Under the pieces are notes generated by a model that did no database searches, was not told the DNA's origin, and saw only the letters and a list, made by a program, of their open reading frames with translations. Positions 39,864 to 49,069 of a DNA stretch of 64,000 nt are shown one piece after another. This DNA comes from a virus, in the IMG/VR virus record IMGVR_UViG_3300027759_003534, positions 1 to 64,000 of that record, one strand, 5' to 3'. A program made the translations under genes and the position numbers. Position 1 is the stretch's first letter. Each line of letters starts with the position of its first letter.

Positions 39864-40510
39864 CCAATAAAGTCTCGATAAGTCATGGTCTGGGTATTGG
39901 CACAATTGACCCAGATATCAGGCATGCGAGTGGATTCTCCAACTAGATAAAATTTAGTACCAGAGTATGCGGCAAATATGTTGACAATTTGTTGCATCCA
40001 CTCATTGTGGTTGCCAGCGGTTTCATCTGTATAGCCCAACATGAATATTTCTTTGTGGCCGTCAAATGCCGCTAGATATACTACAGTGGCCAGGTCAACC
40101 AGTCTGGGTCGCAAGGGAATTAGATAAAATTCTCCTGGATGAGCAATACAATAACGTGGACTGGTATAAACAATGTTGTTGGTTTGATAACCAGTTTCTA
40201 AAATTTTAGTTAGGTTATCAATATTGGTTTCCACTGCAAAGTCCAGACGCATTTGTTGAGCAATGTCTCCAGTGCCATAGGTCTGCAATTTTTTACTGCC
40301 CAATAGCCCGCCGCGATGTCGTTGCAGTCTAGTGTAGTCAAAATGTGTGTAATCTAAGGTGCTACCAATGCAGGCCGCACGTCCACTGAGATGGTGGTTA
40401 ACGATAGGATTGTCAATCCATTCGCGAGTTTCAGATTTTTTACCACCGGACCACCGGGTCTCAAGTATGACAAATTCACCAAGGTAATCAGTACGATATT
40501 GTGCTTGCAT
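39848..40510 (-). CDS. Protein of unknown function, one of a two-member family in this window
   Basis: The protein has 220 aa. ACIGSTLDYTHFDYTRL, YQTNNIVYTSPRYCIAHPG and ATVVYLAAFDGHKEIFMLGYTDETAGNHNEWM. The 'IFMLGYTDE..NHN' turn followed by a W..Q...IF..Y...KFYLV segment is also found in the partial protein at 63745. Similar layouts are seen in DUF115 or glycosyltransferase-29-like proteins, but this is not firm. It ends a fibre-side operon and converges with the Nudix gene (16 nt overlap). Confidence 0.6.
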   Translation of the reverse strand: MQAQYRTDYLGEFVILETRWSGGKKSETREWIDNPIVNHHLSGRAACIGSTLDYTHFDYTRLQRHRGGLLGSKKLQTYGTGDIAQQMRLDFAVETNIDNLTKILETGYQTNNIVYTSPRYCIAHPGEFYLIPLRPRLVDLATVVYLAAFDGHKEIFMLGYTDETAGNHNEWMQQIVNIFAAYSGTKFYLVGESTRMPDIWVNCANTQTMTYRDFIGYCDV

Positions 40511-40529
40511 TAAAAGTGTCGATTAACTC

Positions 40530-41003
40530 TCAAACTGGCTCGCCGGGCAGGTCAATCCAAGGGAAGCCAGATTGAGCCGGCACGTCTCTTAATGCTTGGC
40601 AATAATCTTTCCAGGCTTGTGAAGGTGTCAGGTCGCTACGAAAACGCCAATCGGTTTCAGCCAATTTAGCATTACGCTCTTGACGTACAGAATTTGCTTG
40701 GGCCGTGGTTTGTGCATCTTGCTCTTCTTGAGTTAAGGTTTCAATTGACCACCCCAGGGTCCAAACACCGTTGACCAAAGCAGGCACAGTATCTGGAACA
40801 ATTTTTTGAGTTTGTTTATTAAATGTGGGTTCGTCTGCCGGTGTTACACGCACCAGCTCATTGCCATCTAAGTTGTCTTTTGTGCCAGTGTACATCGCAA
40901 GCAGATCGGCTTGATTAAACGCGGTGTAAGGGTTCTTTTTGCATAGCGTGTCGTAGTCGTAAGGAAATGTAACTACCGCTCCATTTTTTATTTCTGCAAA
41001 CAT
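40530..41003 (-). CDS. Tail fibre assembly protein-like
   Basis: The protein has 157 aa. The C-terminus RNAKLAETDWRFRSDLTPSQAWKDYCQALRDVPAQSGFPWI matches the ending typical of caudate-phage tail fibre assembly chaperones (RxxxLxxTDWxx...YRQALRDxPxxxGFP). The N-terminal half has FAEIKNGAVVTFPYDYD and VNGVWTLGW. It helps fibre trimerisation and lies in the fibre block, which supports the call. A good Shine-Dalgarno (GGAG) precedes the ATG. Confidence 0.7.
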   Translation of the reverse strand: MFAEIKNGAVVTFPYDYDTLCKKNPYTAFNQADLLAMYTGTKDNLDGNELVRVTPADEPTFNKQTQKIVPDTVPALVNGVWTLGWSIETLTQEEQDAQTTAQANSVRQERNAKLAETDWRFRSDLTPSQAWKDYCQALRDVPAQSGFPWIDLPGEPV

Positions 41004-41224
41004 ACTTTTTCTCCAATAATTATTGTTGAGGTTTCTTTGTCTACTGTGATAGTACCTTCACAGCACATACTCCAATCTTCGCCTGTCTTTGCGCCCCATG
41101 ATGGCACATTGATCTGTACGTTCTTAACTACATACTCTTTGTTGTTGTCAAATACTCGCCATACGTGGTCAATGGATCCTCGCCCTGGCAGTCCTCGAGT
41201 CTTGTTGTAGCGCACACAAATCAT
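40988..41224 (-). CDS. Small conserved protein of unknown function
   Basis: The protein has 78 aa: MICVRYNKTRGLPGRGSIDHVWRVF, YVVKNVQINVPSWGAKTGEDW, CCEGTITVDKETSTIIIGE. The pattern is recognisable from marine T4-like phages, where it stays a hypothetical. It is strand-rich and has no signal. The ATG overlaps the end of the oxygenase gene, and the stop lies inside the next gene by 16 nt. Confidence 0.75.
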   Translation of the reverse strand: MICVRYNKTRGLPGRGSIDHVWRVFDNNKEYVVKNVQINVPSWGAKTGEDWSMCCEGTITVDKETSTIIIGEKVCLQK

Positions 41225-41817
41225 ACAATTTCCACGATGGGCGCTGGTGCGTCTTCAACACACACATTAAAGTGAATAAACTGGAAAGGGTCATCCAACT
41301 CGTGTCTAGTAAATCCGTGCGGTAACCAACTGTTAAACAACATAAAGTCACCAGCCTTGACATCCAACATAATCTGTTCAGACGCAAAAGTAACTGTTTC
41401 TGGGTTGGCCTGCCGCATTGAGATTTGCTTTTTACCGGGCCTTGGATCAAACACAACAGGCACGCTGCCATTCTCTGGCACGTTAACAAAATAAAACCCA
41501 GTAATCTGCATACCATCGCCATGGATATGTTCTATGTGTTGCCCGTAACGCAAGAACTCTTGGCCCCATAACTCGGCCACTCTAGTCTGTTTGTTAGTCA
41601 TGTTGTAGCCTTGATCTAACATCATATCAAAACTAACCGTTGCAATCGTAGTAAATAAATCATCAAGCCTATCGTCAAGCATTGACTCGCTTTGACAAAC
41701 ATTCCATTGGTTTGGTTTTACTTGAGCAATATATTCAGACAGCACCTTCTTGGCAACTTCTAAATGTTCTGGTTTAGAAAACCGCAAAACGGACGACGGA
41801 AAAAATAGATCAACCAC
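41221..41817 (-). CDS. 2OG-Fe(II) oxygenase-like protein
   Basis: The protein has 198 aa with a GTG start that overlaps the upstream stop. HIEHIHGDGMQITGFYFVNVP (residues 94-114) supplies the HxD-like metal pair (His 97/99 and Asp 101) and the 'SGVYYL' strand of phage P4H-type oxygenases. VVFDPRP and AGDFMLFNSWLPHGFTRH with a distal His at 167 follow. The usual 2OG-binding Arg near the end (RISFN) is replaced in FQFIHFN, so activity or substrate may differ. It would hydroxylate a protein or small molecule. Confidence 0.6.
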   Translation of the reverse strand: MVDLFFPSSVLRFSKPEHLEVAKKVLSEYIAQVKPNQWNVCQSESMLDDRLDDLFTTIATVSFDMMLDQGYNMTNKQTRVAELWGQEFLRYGQHIEHIHGDGMQITGFYFVNVPENGSVPVVFDPRPGKKQISMRQANPETVTFASEQIMLDVKAGDFMLFNSWLPHGFTRHELDDPFQFIHFNVCVEDAPAPIVEIV

Positions 41818-42409
41818 TGATAAGCACCCTGTTGTTAGTTAGCAAACCCATTTTGTCTTTATTTGTACTAATTTTATGTATGACATCGGTGATAAACGGA
41901 ACAATATTAGATTCAAAGTCGGGGTGATTTCGCATGGCATTAAGTTGGTCTTCAGGTATTGTACCATTAGATAACAAAAAATTCTCCGTGCGCCGTTGAA
42001 ATTCTAGTAACCATTCTTCTCTTTGTGCAGCCTGTGACGCTTCTAAAAGCGGCAGGTGTGCGTACTTTCTTTGCGGCTCTAGCTCTGTCATAATAGATGA
42101 AATAGTGGCAAGCTCTTGTTCAGCGCCAAGAATAGCCATTTCTAATAACCCCTCGCCGCTTTGCCACTCAATCAAATCTGCCTGTGCGTTAAGTTGTTTG
42201 ATTTGGTCGGTAGATTCCAAATCTTGCTCAATCTCCATGAGTTTGACTTTGCGTCTTAACAGTTTAGCCTTGGTACTTTCTAACTTTATCTGTATGTCTA
42301 GTTTTTGTTCGTACATTATGCACCAAGCAACATCCGCCGTGTGGCAGTTGTTTGCTACAAAGTAGCGCAGTTGAAAGTCTGAGTTGTTACGATGAGGAGA
42401 TGAGTGCAT
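41810..42409 (-). CDS. Coiled-coil protein of unknown function
   Basis: The protein has 199 aa. It begins MHSSPHRNNSDFQLRYFVANNCHTADVAW (an unusual Cys/His-rich start), then a long coiled coil (LDIQIKLESTKAKLLRRKVKLMEIEQDLE) and a second helix group ending HLPLLEASQAAQREEWLLEFQRRTE. No family was named. It lies at the start of the small-gene operon after the propeller gene. Confidence 0.75.
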   Translation of the reverse strand: MHSSPHRNNSDFQLRYFVANNCHTADVAWCIMYEQKLDIQIKLESTKAKLLRRKVKLMEIEQDLESTDQIKQLNAQADLIEWQSGEGLLEMAILGAEQELATISSIMTELEPQRKYAHLPLLEASQAAQREEWLLEFQRRTENFLLSNGTIPEDQLNAMRNHPDFESNIVPFITDVIHKISTNKDKMGLLTNNRVLISG

Positions 42410-42413
42410 AGTA

Positions 42414-43367
42414 TTATGGTGTGTTTACGCAAGTTGCCCAGGATGTTGCGGCACCGTTTCTTGAACCTGCAGATGACACCGCTACCCCGGAGGCTGTTGA
42501 TGTGTCACATGCGTATGTGTATTTATTTCGGGTGGTAGTAGCAGCACCACAAACAGATCCTATTGCAAAAATTCCTCTTGTGCTATTGCCTGCAGCAGCA
42601 CTATAGAAAGACGCAATGCTTGCAACAGCTACGCCGCAAGCGGTAGAAGTACATGTAGCATAGGTATATTTATTGCGAACATTGGAAGGAACATTGAAAT
42701 AAGGCGTTGCGTTATATCCTATAGCAAATATTCCTCTAGTAGAGTTGCCAGCGGCAGAACCCTGACGACCATAGGCACTTGCTGTACCCACACCACAGGC
42801 GGTTGATGTGTCGCTAGCATACGTATATTTATCACGGACACCGAGCGCATATAGCGAAAATATTCCCCTAGTACTATTTCCTGCGGCAGAACCTTCATAT
42901 GGGCTGGCACTGGATGATGCTACGCCAGAAGCAGTTGAGGTGCAACAGGCATAAGTATATTTATTACGGACATTATTAGTACCTATTGTAAAAATTCCTC
43001 TTGTACTATTGCCTGTAGCACTACTACCGTAGTTGTCAGTACTAGATGATGCTACTCCACAAGCAGTGGAAGAACACGTAGCGTAAGTGTATTTATTTCT
43101 GATTGGTGTGGTGGTAATCCCGTTACATCCCAATTGAAAAATACCTCTTGTAGAGTTACCTGCGCCAGCACCAGAGGTAGTACCTGAACTAACTGAGCCA
43201 ACACCGGAAGCGGTTGATGCGCATGTAGCATAGGTATATTTATTACGGGTGCTTGAGGCGTTCCCCAATTGAAAAATACCTACAGTGCCATCGTTACCGC
43301 CGCTTGCAGCAGCAAAAAGTCCATAACCTTGAGCTGATCCGGCGCCTCTTGTGCTTATTAATGGCAT
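42414..43367 (-). CDS. Repeat protein, probable β-propeller adhesin
   Basis: The protein has 317 aa, made of six near-identical repeats of about 50 residues. Each contains GIFxIG (mostly preceded by GNSTR), then RNKYTYA and STAxGV. The first half-repeat at the N-terminus and a closing one at the C-terminus could complete a seventh blade. Most repeats have a Cys shortly after KYTYA. Such 'RGIF...NKYTYA' repeats occur in phage fibre tips and fit a six- or seven-bladed propeller binding a surface glycan. The gene lies among fibres. Confidence 0.65.
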   Translation of the reverse strand: MPLISTRGAGSAQGYGLFAAASGGNDGTVGIFQLGNASSTRNKYTYATCASTASGVGSVSSGTTSGAGAGNSTRGIFQLGCNGITTTPIRNKYTYATCSSTACGVASSSTDNYGSSATGNSTRGIFTIGTNNVRNKYTYACCTSTASGVASSSASPYEGSAAGNSTRGIFSLYALGVRDKYTYASDTSTACGVGTASAYGRQGSAAGNSTRGIFAIGYNATPYFNVPSNVRNKYTYATCTSTACGVAVASIASFYSAAAGNSTRGIFAIGSVCGAATTTRNKYTYACDTSTASGVAVSSAGSRNGAATSWATCVNTP

Positions 43368-43376
43368 CGCTATTCC

Positions 43377-43937
43377 TTAAGCAAATTTAGTTTGTGACGC
43401 TAACACAGTAAAGGCGGCGTTGCCTGTTTTGATAATAGTGTAAGCATACACGTCAATACTGGACGAATTTCCGGCTGTTGGTGCTGTGCCACCCTGCCAT
43501 TTTGGTGTTACTGCGTTGCCGTCTATTTGAACAGCAGAGTTGTAATAAGCTGTAGCGCCTTGCGTTATCAAGAACGCTACAGTCAAAGATTCGCCTGTGG
43601 CCATTAAAGTATTTAGAGATGTCCCGCTGGATCCACGGAAGTTTACTGTCCAGTTTGCACTTGCATTAGATGTGTAGTACAGCACGGCTTGGGTAGTTAC
43701 ATCATAGTTAATTGTTCCTGTTGCAGCAGTTGCAGATACAGTGACCCCTTCCAGCACGTCAAATATCTTGGCACCTGCCACGCTAGACGATCCTGTGAAA
43801 GTCTGTAGGGCAGTAAAGTTGGTTGCTGTTGAGGAACTTACAATCCCAGTCAACGCCGAGCCGTTTCCAACAAAAAAATTGCCAGTGACATTGCCAGTGG
43901 CTGATATACCAGTTGTACCGTCGAGAGTTAATGCCAT
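43377..43937 (-). CDS. Short tail fibre/adhesin protein
   Basis: The protein has 186 aa. MALTLDGTTGISATGNVTGNFFVGNGSALTG is a fibre-shaft start shared in style with the long fibres (TGNVTGN..VGNGSALTG). The rest is a strand-rich C-terminal domain (AATGTINYDVTTQAVLYYTSNASANWTVNFRG), common to small marine-phage fibre tips. A GCTAAATA motif overlaps the end of the upstream gene. Confidence 0.7.
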   Translation of the reverse strand: MALTLDGTTGISATGNVTGNFFVGNGSALTGIVSSSTATNFTALQTFTGSSSVAGAKIFDVLEGVTVSATAATGTINYDVTTQAVLYYTSNASANWTVNFRGSSGTSLNTLMATGESLTVAFLITQGATAYYNSAVQIDGNAVTPKWQGGTAPTAGNSSSIDVYAYTIIKTGNAAFTVLASQTKFA

Positions 43938-43965
43938 TTTTTGATCCTTGTCATATTTTATGTGT

Positions 43966-44502
43966 TCACGTTATATTTAGCGTACTATCATTAGCAACTG
44001 AAATACTAGTGGCGTTTGCCAAAGTTACAGGGCCTACCAACAGACTATTGGTGCCAGATTCTATTTGTACATTGCTGCTGATTGTTTTTGAGTTTACAAA
44101 AGCTCCAGTTACTACCTGGGTACCACTGGCTGCCAATGTGGCTGATCCCAGCTGTATGGTGTTGCCGCTGAGATACAAATCACGCCAACGCATGTTTGCA
44201 GTGCCCAAATCATAGGTAACATTAGCAGCCGGCAGGATGTTTGCAGTAAATGTGACATTTGCGCCCACTGTCCCAATGATGTTGGCAGTCAATATATTGC
44301 CGCCTGTGATGTTGCCTGCGGCACTTATCAAACCACTGTTCAACAAGTTTCCACCTGTGATATTACCGCTAACGCTGATGCTCACAAAAGAGTTGCTGAC
44401 CGATGTACTCACTGTCCAAGCCGTCAGCGAAGTACTGTAGGTATAAGTTATGCCATTTACATTGGCTTGTTGACCGTTGATTGGTGATTGTGGAAATGCC
44501 AT
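43966..44502 (-). CDS. Short tail fibre protein
   Basis: The protein has 178 aa. MAFPQSPINGQQANVNGITYTYSTSLTAWTV is an N-terminal wedge as in phage fibre adaptors. A shaft of 'SGNITGGNLLNSGLISAAGNITGGNIL' repeats follows, then NVTYDLGTANMRWRDLYLSGNTIQLG, a motif also seen in the large fibres. It lacks the chaperone-like C-terminus of the long fibres, so it may be an adaptor or a partner chain. Confidence 0.7.
   Translation of the reverse strand: MAFPQSPINGQQANVNGITYTYSTSLTAWTVSTSVSNSFVSISVSGNITGGNLLNSGLISAAGNITGGNILTANIIGTVGANVTFTANILPAANVTYDLGTANMRWRDLYLSGNTIQLGSATLAASGTQVVTGAFVNSKTISSNVQIESGTNSLLVGPVTLANATSISVANDSTLNIT
43974..43981 (-). promoter_or_regulatory. Late-type promoter GCTAAATA
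   Basis: Minus-strand motif inside the end of the next upstream gene, 37 nt before the ATG at 43937. Confidence 0.45.
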
Positions 44503-44520
44503 GTTATAATCTTCCTATTT

Positions 44521-44661
44521 TTATACAGACCCGCCAGCACCAGTCATATTTGAGCTGCCGCAGGCAACTGCAAGATAACTTGCTGTTATAGTCGCAGGCG
44601 GTGAGTCAAATAATATTCGAATGCCACCTGAAATTGTTATTCCTGATAATTGCAATGCCAT
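44521..44661 (-). CDS. Very short fibre-associated protein (46 aa)
   Basis: An ORF of 46 codons plus stop fills the gap between two fibre genes. It begins MALQLSGITISGGIRILFDSP, then ATITASYLAVACGSSNMTGAGGSV. The ATG overlaps the stop of the 1311-aa gene (TAATG), which favours expression. The MALQLSG... start and SNMTGAGG end resemble small virion proteins; SNMTGAGG also appears in the Gly-rich protein at 49070. Confidence 0.55.
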   Translation of the reverse strand: MALQLSGITISGGIRILFDSPPATITASYLAVACGSSNMTGAGGSV

Positions 44662-47600
44662 TATAGTCTTCCCACAGCTACTTCAATAATTCCTATTGTG
44701 TCTGAATCGTATGCTTCAAGAGCTTTGCCAATAATACAACCAGGTTCATATTTGGTCATATCTAACCGTGTGGCCACACCCGGGGTTGAGCTGGCTACCA
44801 GTCGATCGCCTTTGGCAATAGTGCCCACTACACAGCATGGAACTCGACCAACTAGGGCCACTTCTACAGCATCGATACAAGCAAGCGTACTGTTCATTAG
44901 ATAGCTAGGATTGGTACTAACAATGCCGGCTATCCTAGTACTGTGTGAAGTTGTTGTTGCTGTGACTTCTTCGTTACCGCCAAAATCAAGCACAGTTCCA
45001 GGCGTATAGATTGAATCAGCACAGTACATTTCTGCCAAGTCAGCGTATTGTGCTGATGTTGCTTTGGCAAATACTGTATCAAAGTATGTGGTTGAGCTAC
45101 CAATATTACCTACACCGTTGGCACTTGAGTTAGTGATGTTGCCAACTATTAATGTATTGGCCGAAATAATGTTGCCACCAGTTATATTGCCTGTGGCACT
45201 TATATTGCCTGTGGTAACTGTTCCTGTGCTACTGATAGTTAATATATTGGCTGTGCCGGCAATACCAACAGTTACATTACTGCTGGCCGCAACAACCACG
45301 TTACTTGTTCCGTTGGTTATTGACGAACCACCACCGCCGCCACTGAAGGCAACACCATTGGCATAGTAATAGCCGTTGGTTAAAATGTTGCCGGTATAGA
45401 TATTTCCTGTGCCTGAAATTATTCCACTAGATCCACTTGTAAGTAAATTACCAGTAGTTATATTACCACTGTACACATTGCCATTAAAACTGGTTGCATT
45501 TACGTTTCCGGTGACACTGACACTCGATCCGGTGATTACACCACCCACTGTACTTGCGGCTGTTTGTGTACCAGTGACACTGACACTGCTACCTGTTATG
45601 ACACCACCCACTGTTGAGGCGGCAGTTTGTGTGCCAGTTACACTTACCGTGGTACCTGTGTGATTGATGGCACTAATATTACCACCAGTGATATTACCAG
45701 TAACACTTAACAATCCAGAAATATATTCACCAGTGGTAGCAAACACAGCCACATTGCTGGTGCCACCAACTCCTATTGTGACATTACCACCTGAACTGAC
45801 CACGGTTACATTACTTGTACCATTGTTGATATTGGCCACACTGGTAATAACTCCAGTGAGCGATGCACCATTTCCTAAAATATAGGCACCAGTTATATTG
45901 CCAGTGGCACTGACAATACCACTTGTTAATAAATTACCAGCGGCAATATTACCAGTACCAGATAGGGCTCCACCTGATCCACCTGTAACTATGTTGCCTC
46001 CAGTGATTGTTCCTGTAGCACTGACAACGCCACCTGTTAATATGTTACCACTGGTAATGTTACCCGATGTAATTGTGCCGGTGGTACTGATTGTGTTTGA
46101 TCCAAACGCAGCCAGTAATGTTGCCACATTGGCATTGCCATAGCTGGCCGGAATACCAGTCATAAATGCCGCATTACCAAGCACATAGTTGCCGGTGATA
46201 TTACCAGTGGCACTGACAACACCACCTGTTAATAAATTACCAGCAACAATATTACCAGTACCAGATAGGGATCCGCCCGAGCCGTTTACAACTAAATTGT
46301 TACCAATGATATTACCAGTGGCACTGACTGATCCACTGGTCACAAGATTGGCACCAGTGATGTTGCCCGTAGCACTTAATATTCCTTGTGATGACAGCCC
46401 ATTGGTTGCCACCCAAATATTAGATGTGCTGTTGTAGGTTAAACTAATGTATTCACTACCAGCTGGTCCAACTCCAATACCGCCTCCGTTGGCGGCGGCG
46501 GCAGTGGCCGCATTGTTGGCCATGTTGATGGTTAGGTCGTTTGTGGTGACATTGTTACTGTTGATATAAGTCACATTACCAGTAACGCTCAAGTTACCAG
46601 TGATGATTACGTTGCCGTCAGTTCCGCCAGATCCGTTTGGATCAATGGTCAATGTTGGGCCTGTGCTGACAATATTTGCACCAGTAATTGTAATGTTACC
46701 ATTGGTTAATGTGGTAGATGCTACAATATTACTACCGTTTACATTGCCAGTTACACTAGCACTTGATCCGGTGATTACACCACCAACAACACTAGCGGCT
46801 GTGGTAGTACCTGTAACACTTGTACTAGTTCCTGTGATTACTCCGCCTACTACTGACGCAGCAGTGACAGCTCCGGTTACAGATACAACTGCACCTAAAT
46901 GACTTGTACCAGTAATGTTACCGCTGGCACTTACAATACCACCTGTTAATAAATTAACACCTGTCACATTACCAGAAGTGATTGAACCTGTAGTACTAAT
47001 TGTGTTTGAACCAAATGCAGATAATAATGATGTTACATTTGAATTGCTGTATGAACTACTAGCAATGCCAGTCAATTGACTGCCATTACCAAAGATATAG
47101 TTACCTGTAATGTTTCCAGTGGTGCTGATCACTCCGGTAGCTGTGGCAGTAACAACATTTAATCCGTTGACTGTAAGCTGAGTGGCGTTGCCTGATAAAG
47201 TCAGGTTTCCAAGATAGATGGTACTGTTAGATAACCAAAGGTCTTTCCAACGATTTGTAGTGTTTCCTAAACTGTAAGTAATGTTTGCACTTGGAACGAT
47301 ATTTCCAGCCCACCCAGCTTCACCATATGATATCACATTTGAGTTACCATAGGTTGCAGGTAATCCAGTTAATTGACTTCCGTTTCCAAAAATATAATTA
47401 CCAGTGACATTACCAGTGGCACTGACCAACCCATTTGTAAGAACATTGCCGCTTTGGATATTACCAGTGACTGATAAGTTGTAAAAACTTGTGGGAGGAC
47501 TTTGATCAACCCACTGGTTGCCAATGCCATCATTTACGTATAGATAATATTTAGAGGCATAAGAATCGTACCAGGCGTCGCCTGGCACTGCATTAGAAGG

Positions 47601-48596
47601 AGCCGTGTTTGCCTGGGTGGTCCATTTATAAGCTCTTACTCCGCTAGATATTACATTACCACCTGTGATGTTGCCCGTGGCACTGACTCTACCTGTGACA
47701 TCTAATCCACTGGTGTTGAACACTGCCACGTTGCTGGTTCCGTTAATACCTACAGTGACATTGCCGTTGGAGCTGACCACTGTGACATTACTGGTGCCAT
47801 TATTGATGTTGGATGAAGTGGTGCTTACACCTGTTAGCAAGGCGCCATTACCTAATACATAATTTCCAGTAATGTTGCCAACAGCACTGACCAAACCATT
47901 TGTAAGAACATTGCCGCCGGTGATATTGCCTGCTGTGATAGTGCCAGTAGAGCTGATAGTGTTGCTACCGTATGCAGCCAAGAATGTGGCCACGTTGGTA
48001 TTGCCATAACTTGCCGCTATGCCAGTTAGTTGACTTCCGTTTCCAAAGATATAGTTACCTGTAATGTTTCCAGTGGTGCTGATTACTCCACTTACAAACG
48101 CACCAGTGTTGCTGATAGTTAACACATTGGCCGTGCCGGCACTGCTTATTGTAACATTGGCATTTGAATTTACCACAACATTTGATGTGCCAGCTGATAT
48201 TGAGTTGGCCATGTAGTTTTGAGTAAACGTCAGGGCTGTGGTATTGATTATGATAGGATCGTCAGTGATCAGTTTCCACTGTGTGTCAGCGTAAATCACG
48301 CCCTCAGTAACCATAACGATCATGCCGGCTTCAATTTCACCGTTTTCGTTGCCGTCGCTGGTTCTAGCCCAAGTTCCGTTTGCTCCTGATCCTAAGGTGG
48401 TTACATAGTAAAGTCCGTTTTGGGTGCCTGTAGTTTGGCCTGTGACCAACACACGATCACCTAGACTTAGCGAAACTCCGTCAACCAAACTGGGTGCTCC
48501 GCCACTCAAGGTGATGTTAGTGGCAGTAACTACTCGCGTGGATTGTTTGTAATCTAAGTTGAATATCTGCGCGGCACGCGGTTTAGTTAAGCCCAT
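44661..48596 (-). CDS. Large repetitive tail fibre protein
   Basis: The protein has 1311 aa. N-terminal 120 residues (TKPRAAQIFNLDYKQSTRVVTATNITLSGG, GDRVLVTGQTTGTQNGLYYV, WARTSDG) form the adaptor domain seen in many T4-like phage fibres. The body is a shaft of short 'S/TATGNITGGNVLTNGLVSATG' repeats and 'YIFGNGSQLTGI' units, with four copies of the 21-aa 'TAASxVGGVITG' module. The last 120 or so residues (YADLAEMYCAD, GTVLDFGG, GIVSTNPSYLMN, GRVPCCVVG) match the end of the 1611-aa fibre and resemble phage intramolecular chaperone or G2-peptidase-type tips. A late promoter precedes it. Confidence 0.8.
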   Translation of the reverse strand: MGLTKPRAAQIFNLDYKQSTRVVTATNITLSGGAPSLVDGVSLSLGDRVLVTGQTTGTQNGLYYVTTLGSGANGTWARTSDGNENGEIEAGMIVMVTEGVIYADTQWKLITDDPIIINTTALTFTQNYMANSISAGTSNVVVNSNANVTISSAGTANVLTISNTGAFVSGVISTTGNITGNYIFGNGSQLTGIAASYGNTNVATFLAAYGSNTISSTGTITAGNITGGNVLTNGLVSAVGNITGNYVLGNGALLTGVSTTSSNINNGTSNVTVVSSNGNVTVGINGTSNVAVFNTSGLDVTGRVSATGNITGGNVISSGVRAYKWTTQANTAPSNAVPGDAWYDSYASKYYLYVNDGIGNQWVDQSPPTSFYNLSVTGNIQSGNVLTNGLVSATGNVTGNYIFGNGSQLTGLPATYGNSNVISYGEAGWAGNIVPSANITYSLGNTTNRWKDLWLSNSTIYLGNLTLSGNATQLTVNGLNVVTATATGVISTTGNITGNYIFGNGSQLTGIASSSYSNSNVTSLLSAFGSNTISTTGSITSGNVTGVNLLTGGIVSASGNITGTSHLGAVVSVTGAVTAASVVGGVITGTSTSVTGTTTAASVVGGVITGSSASVTGNVNGSNIVASTTLTNGNITITGANIVSTGPTLTIDPNGSGGTDGNVIITGNLSVTGNVTYINSNNVTTNDLTINMANNAATAAAANGGGIGVGPAGSEYISLTYNSTSNIWVATNGLSSQGILSATGNITGANLVTSGSVSATGNIIGNNLVVNGSGGSLSGTGNIVAGNLLTGGVVSATGNITGNYVLGNAAFMTGIPASYGNANVATLLAAFGSNTISTTGTITSGNITSGNILTGGVVSATGTITGGNIVTGGSGGALSGTGNIAAGNLLTSGIVSATGNITGAYILGNGASLTGVITSVANINNGTSNVTVVSSGGNVTIGVGGTSNVAVFATTGEYISGLLSVTGNITGGNISAINHTGTTVSVTGTQTAASTVGGVITGSSVSVTGTQTAASTVGGVITGSSVSVTGNVNATSFNGNVYSGNITTGNLLTSGSSGIISGTGNIYTGNILTNGYYYANGVAFSGGGGGSSITNGTSNVVVAASSNVTVGIAGTANILTISSTGTVTTGNISATGNITGGNIISANTLIVGNITNSSANGVGNIGSSTTYFDTVFAKATSAQYADLAEMYCADSIYTPGTVLDFGGNEEVTATTTSHSTRIAGIVSTNPSYLMNSTLACIDAVEVALVGRVPCCVVGTIAKGDRLVASSTPGVATRLDMTKYEPGCIIGKALEAYDSDTIGIIEVAVGRL

Positions 48597-48617
48597 TGTA
48601 GTCCCAATAATATCTAA

Positions 48618-48625
48618 TATTTAGC
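48618..48625 (-). promoter_or_regulatory. Late-type promoter GCTAAATA
   Basis: Minus-strand motif; predicted start 48612 gives a 16-nt leader with GGGA before the ATG at 48596. Confidence 0.55.
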
Positions 48626-48628
48626 CAA

Positions 48629-48656
48629 AAAAAACAGGACCAGTGTCCTGTTTTTT
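48629..48656. terminator. Rho-independent terminator, bidirectional
   Basis: CAGGAC (48635-48640), loop CAGT, GTCCTG (48645-48650), flanked by A-run and T-run. It ends the minus-strand transcript from 49061 and shields the next promoter. Confidence 0.9.
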
Positions 48657-48719
48657 GTACAAGGTATCTGTTAAGTAATGCTGTGTTAATTCCGTTGCCT
48701 GTATAGAATAGCTGTGGTA

Positions 48720-49061
48720 TTATTGTTCTGTTGCTGTCCAAGAAGTTGTTGCTTCATCCCACTGATACAGCTTGCCATCTGTAGGCGCAGGTACGGGCGC
48801 TTCCCATGACCAAGTGGATTGATTTAGCGTCCAGCTTGCGTATGGTTGTGCGGCATAAAACACATCATGAGTTTGATCGTATGTGTACCCAACTCCTGCA
48901 TAATTTCCACGCAGGGGTCTACCCTCTGGATGTTGATTTCCATGGGTGTTGTATGATGTTTGAATCCAACCTGTGCCAAACAGGCCAGAGTCAATGACCG
49001 CTTGTTCAGCCACGATCACTTGTGTTACTGTGTTGTTTTCAATTTTGGCAAAATGACTCAT
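48720..49061 (-). CDS. Small fibre-block protein (MxHFAxI family)
   Basis: The protein has 113 aa: MSHFAKIENNTVTQVIVAEQAVIDSGLFG, WIQTSYNTHGN, YAGVGYTYDQTHDVFYAAQPYASW. The protein at 51147 has the same layout, so both belong to one family typical of marine T4-like phages. The C-terminal Trp-rich part (TWSWEAPVPAP, YQWDEATTSW) may bind a fibre partner. It ends at the terminator at 48629. Confidence 0.75.
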   Translation of the reverse strand: MSHFAKIENNTVTQVIVAEQAVIDSGLFGTGWIQTSYNTHGNQHPEGRPLRGNYAGVGYTYDQTHDVFYAAQPYASWTLNQSTWSWEAPVPAPTDGKLYQWDEATTSWTATEQ

Positions 49062-49069
49062 ATTGTTCC

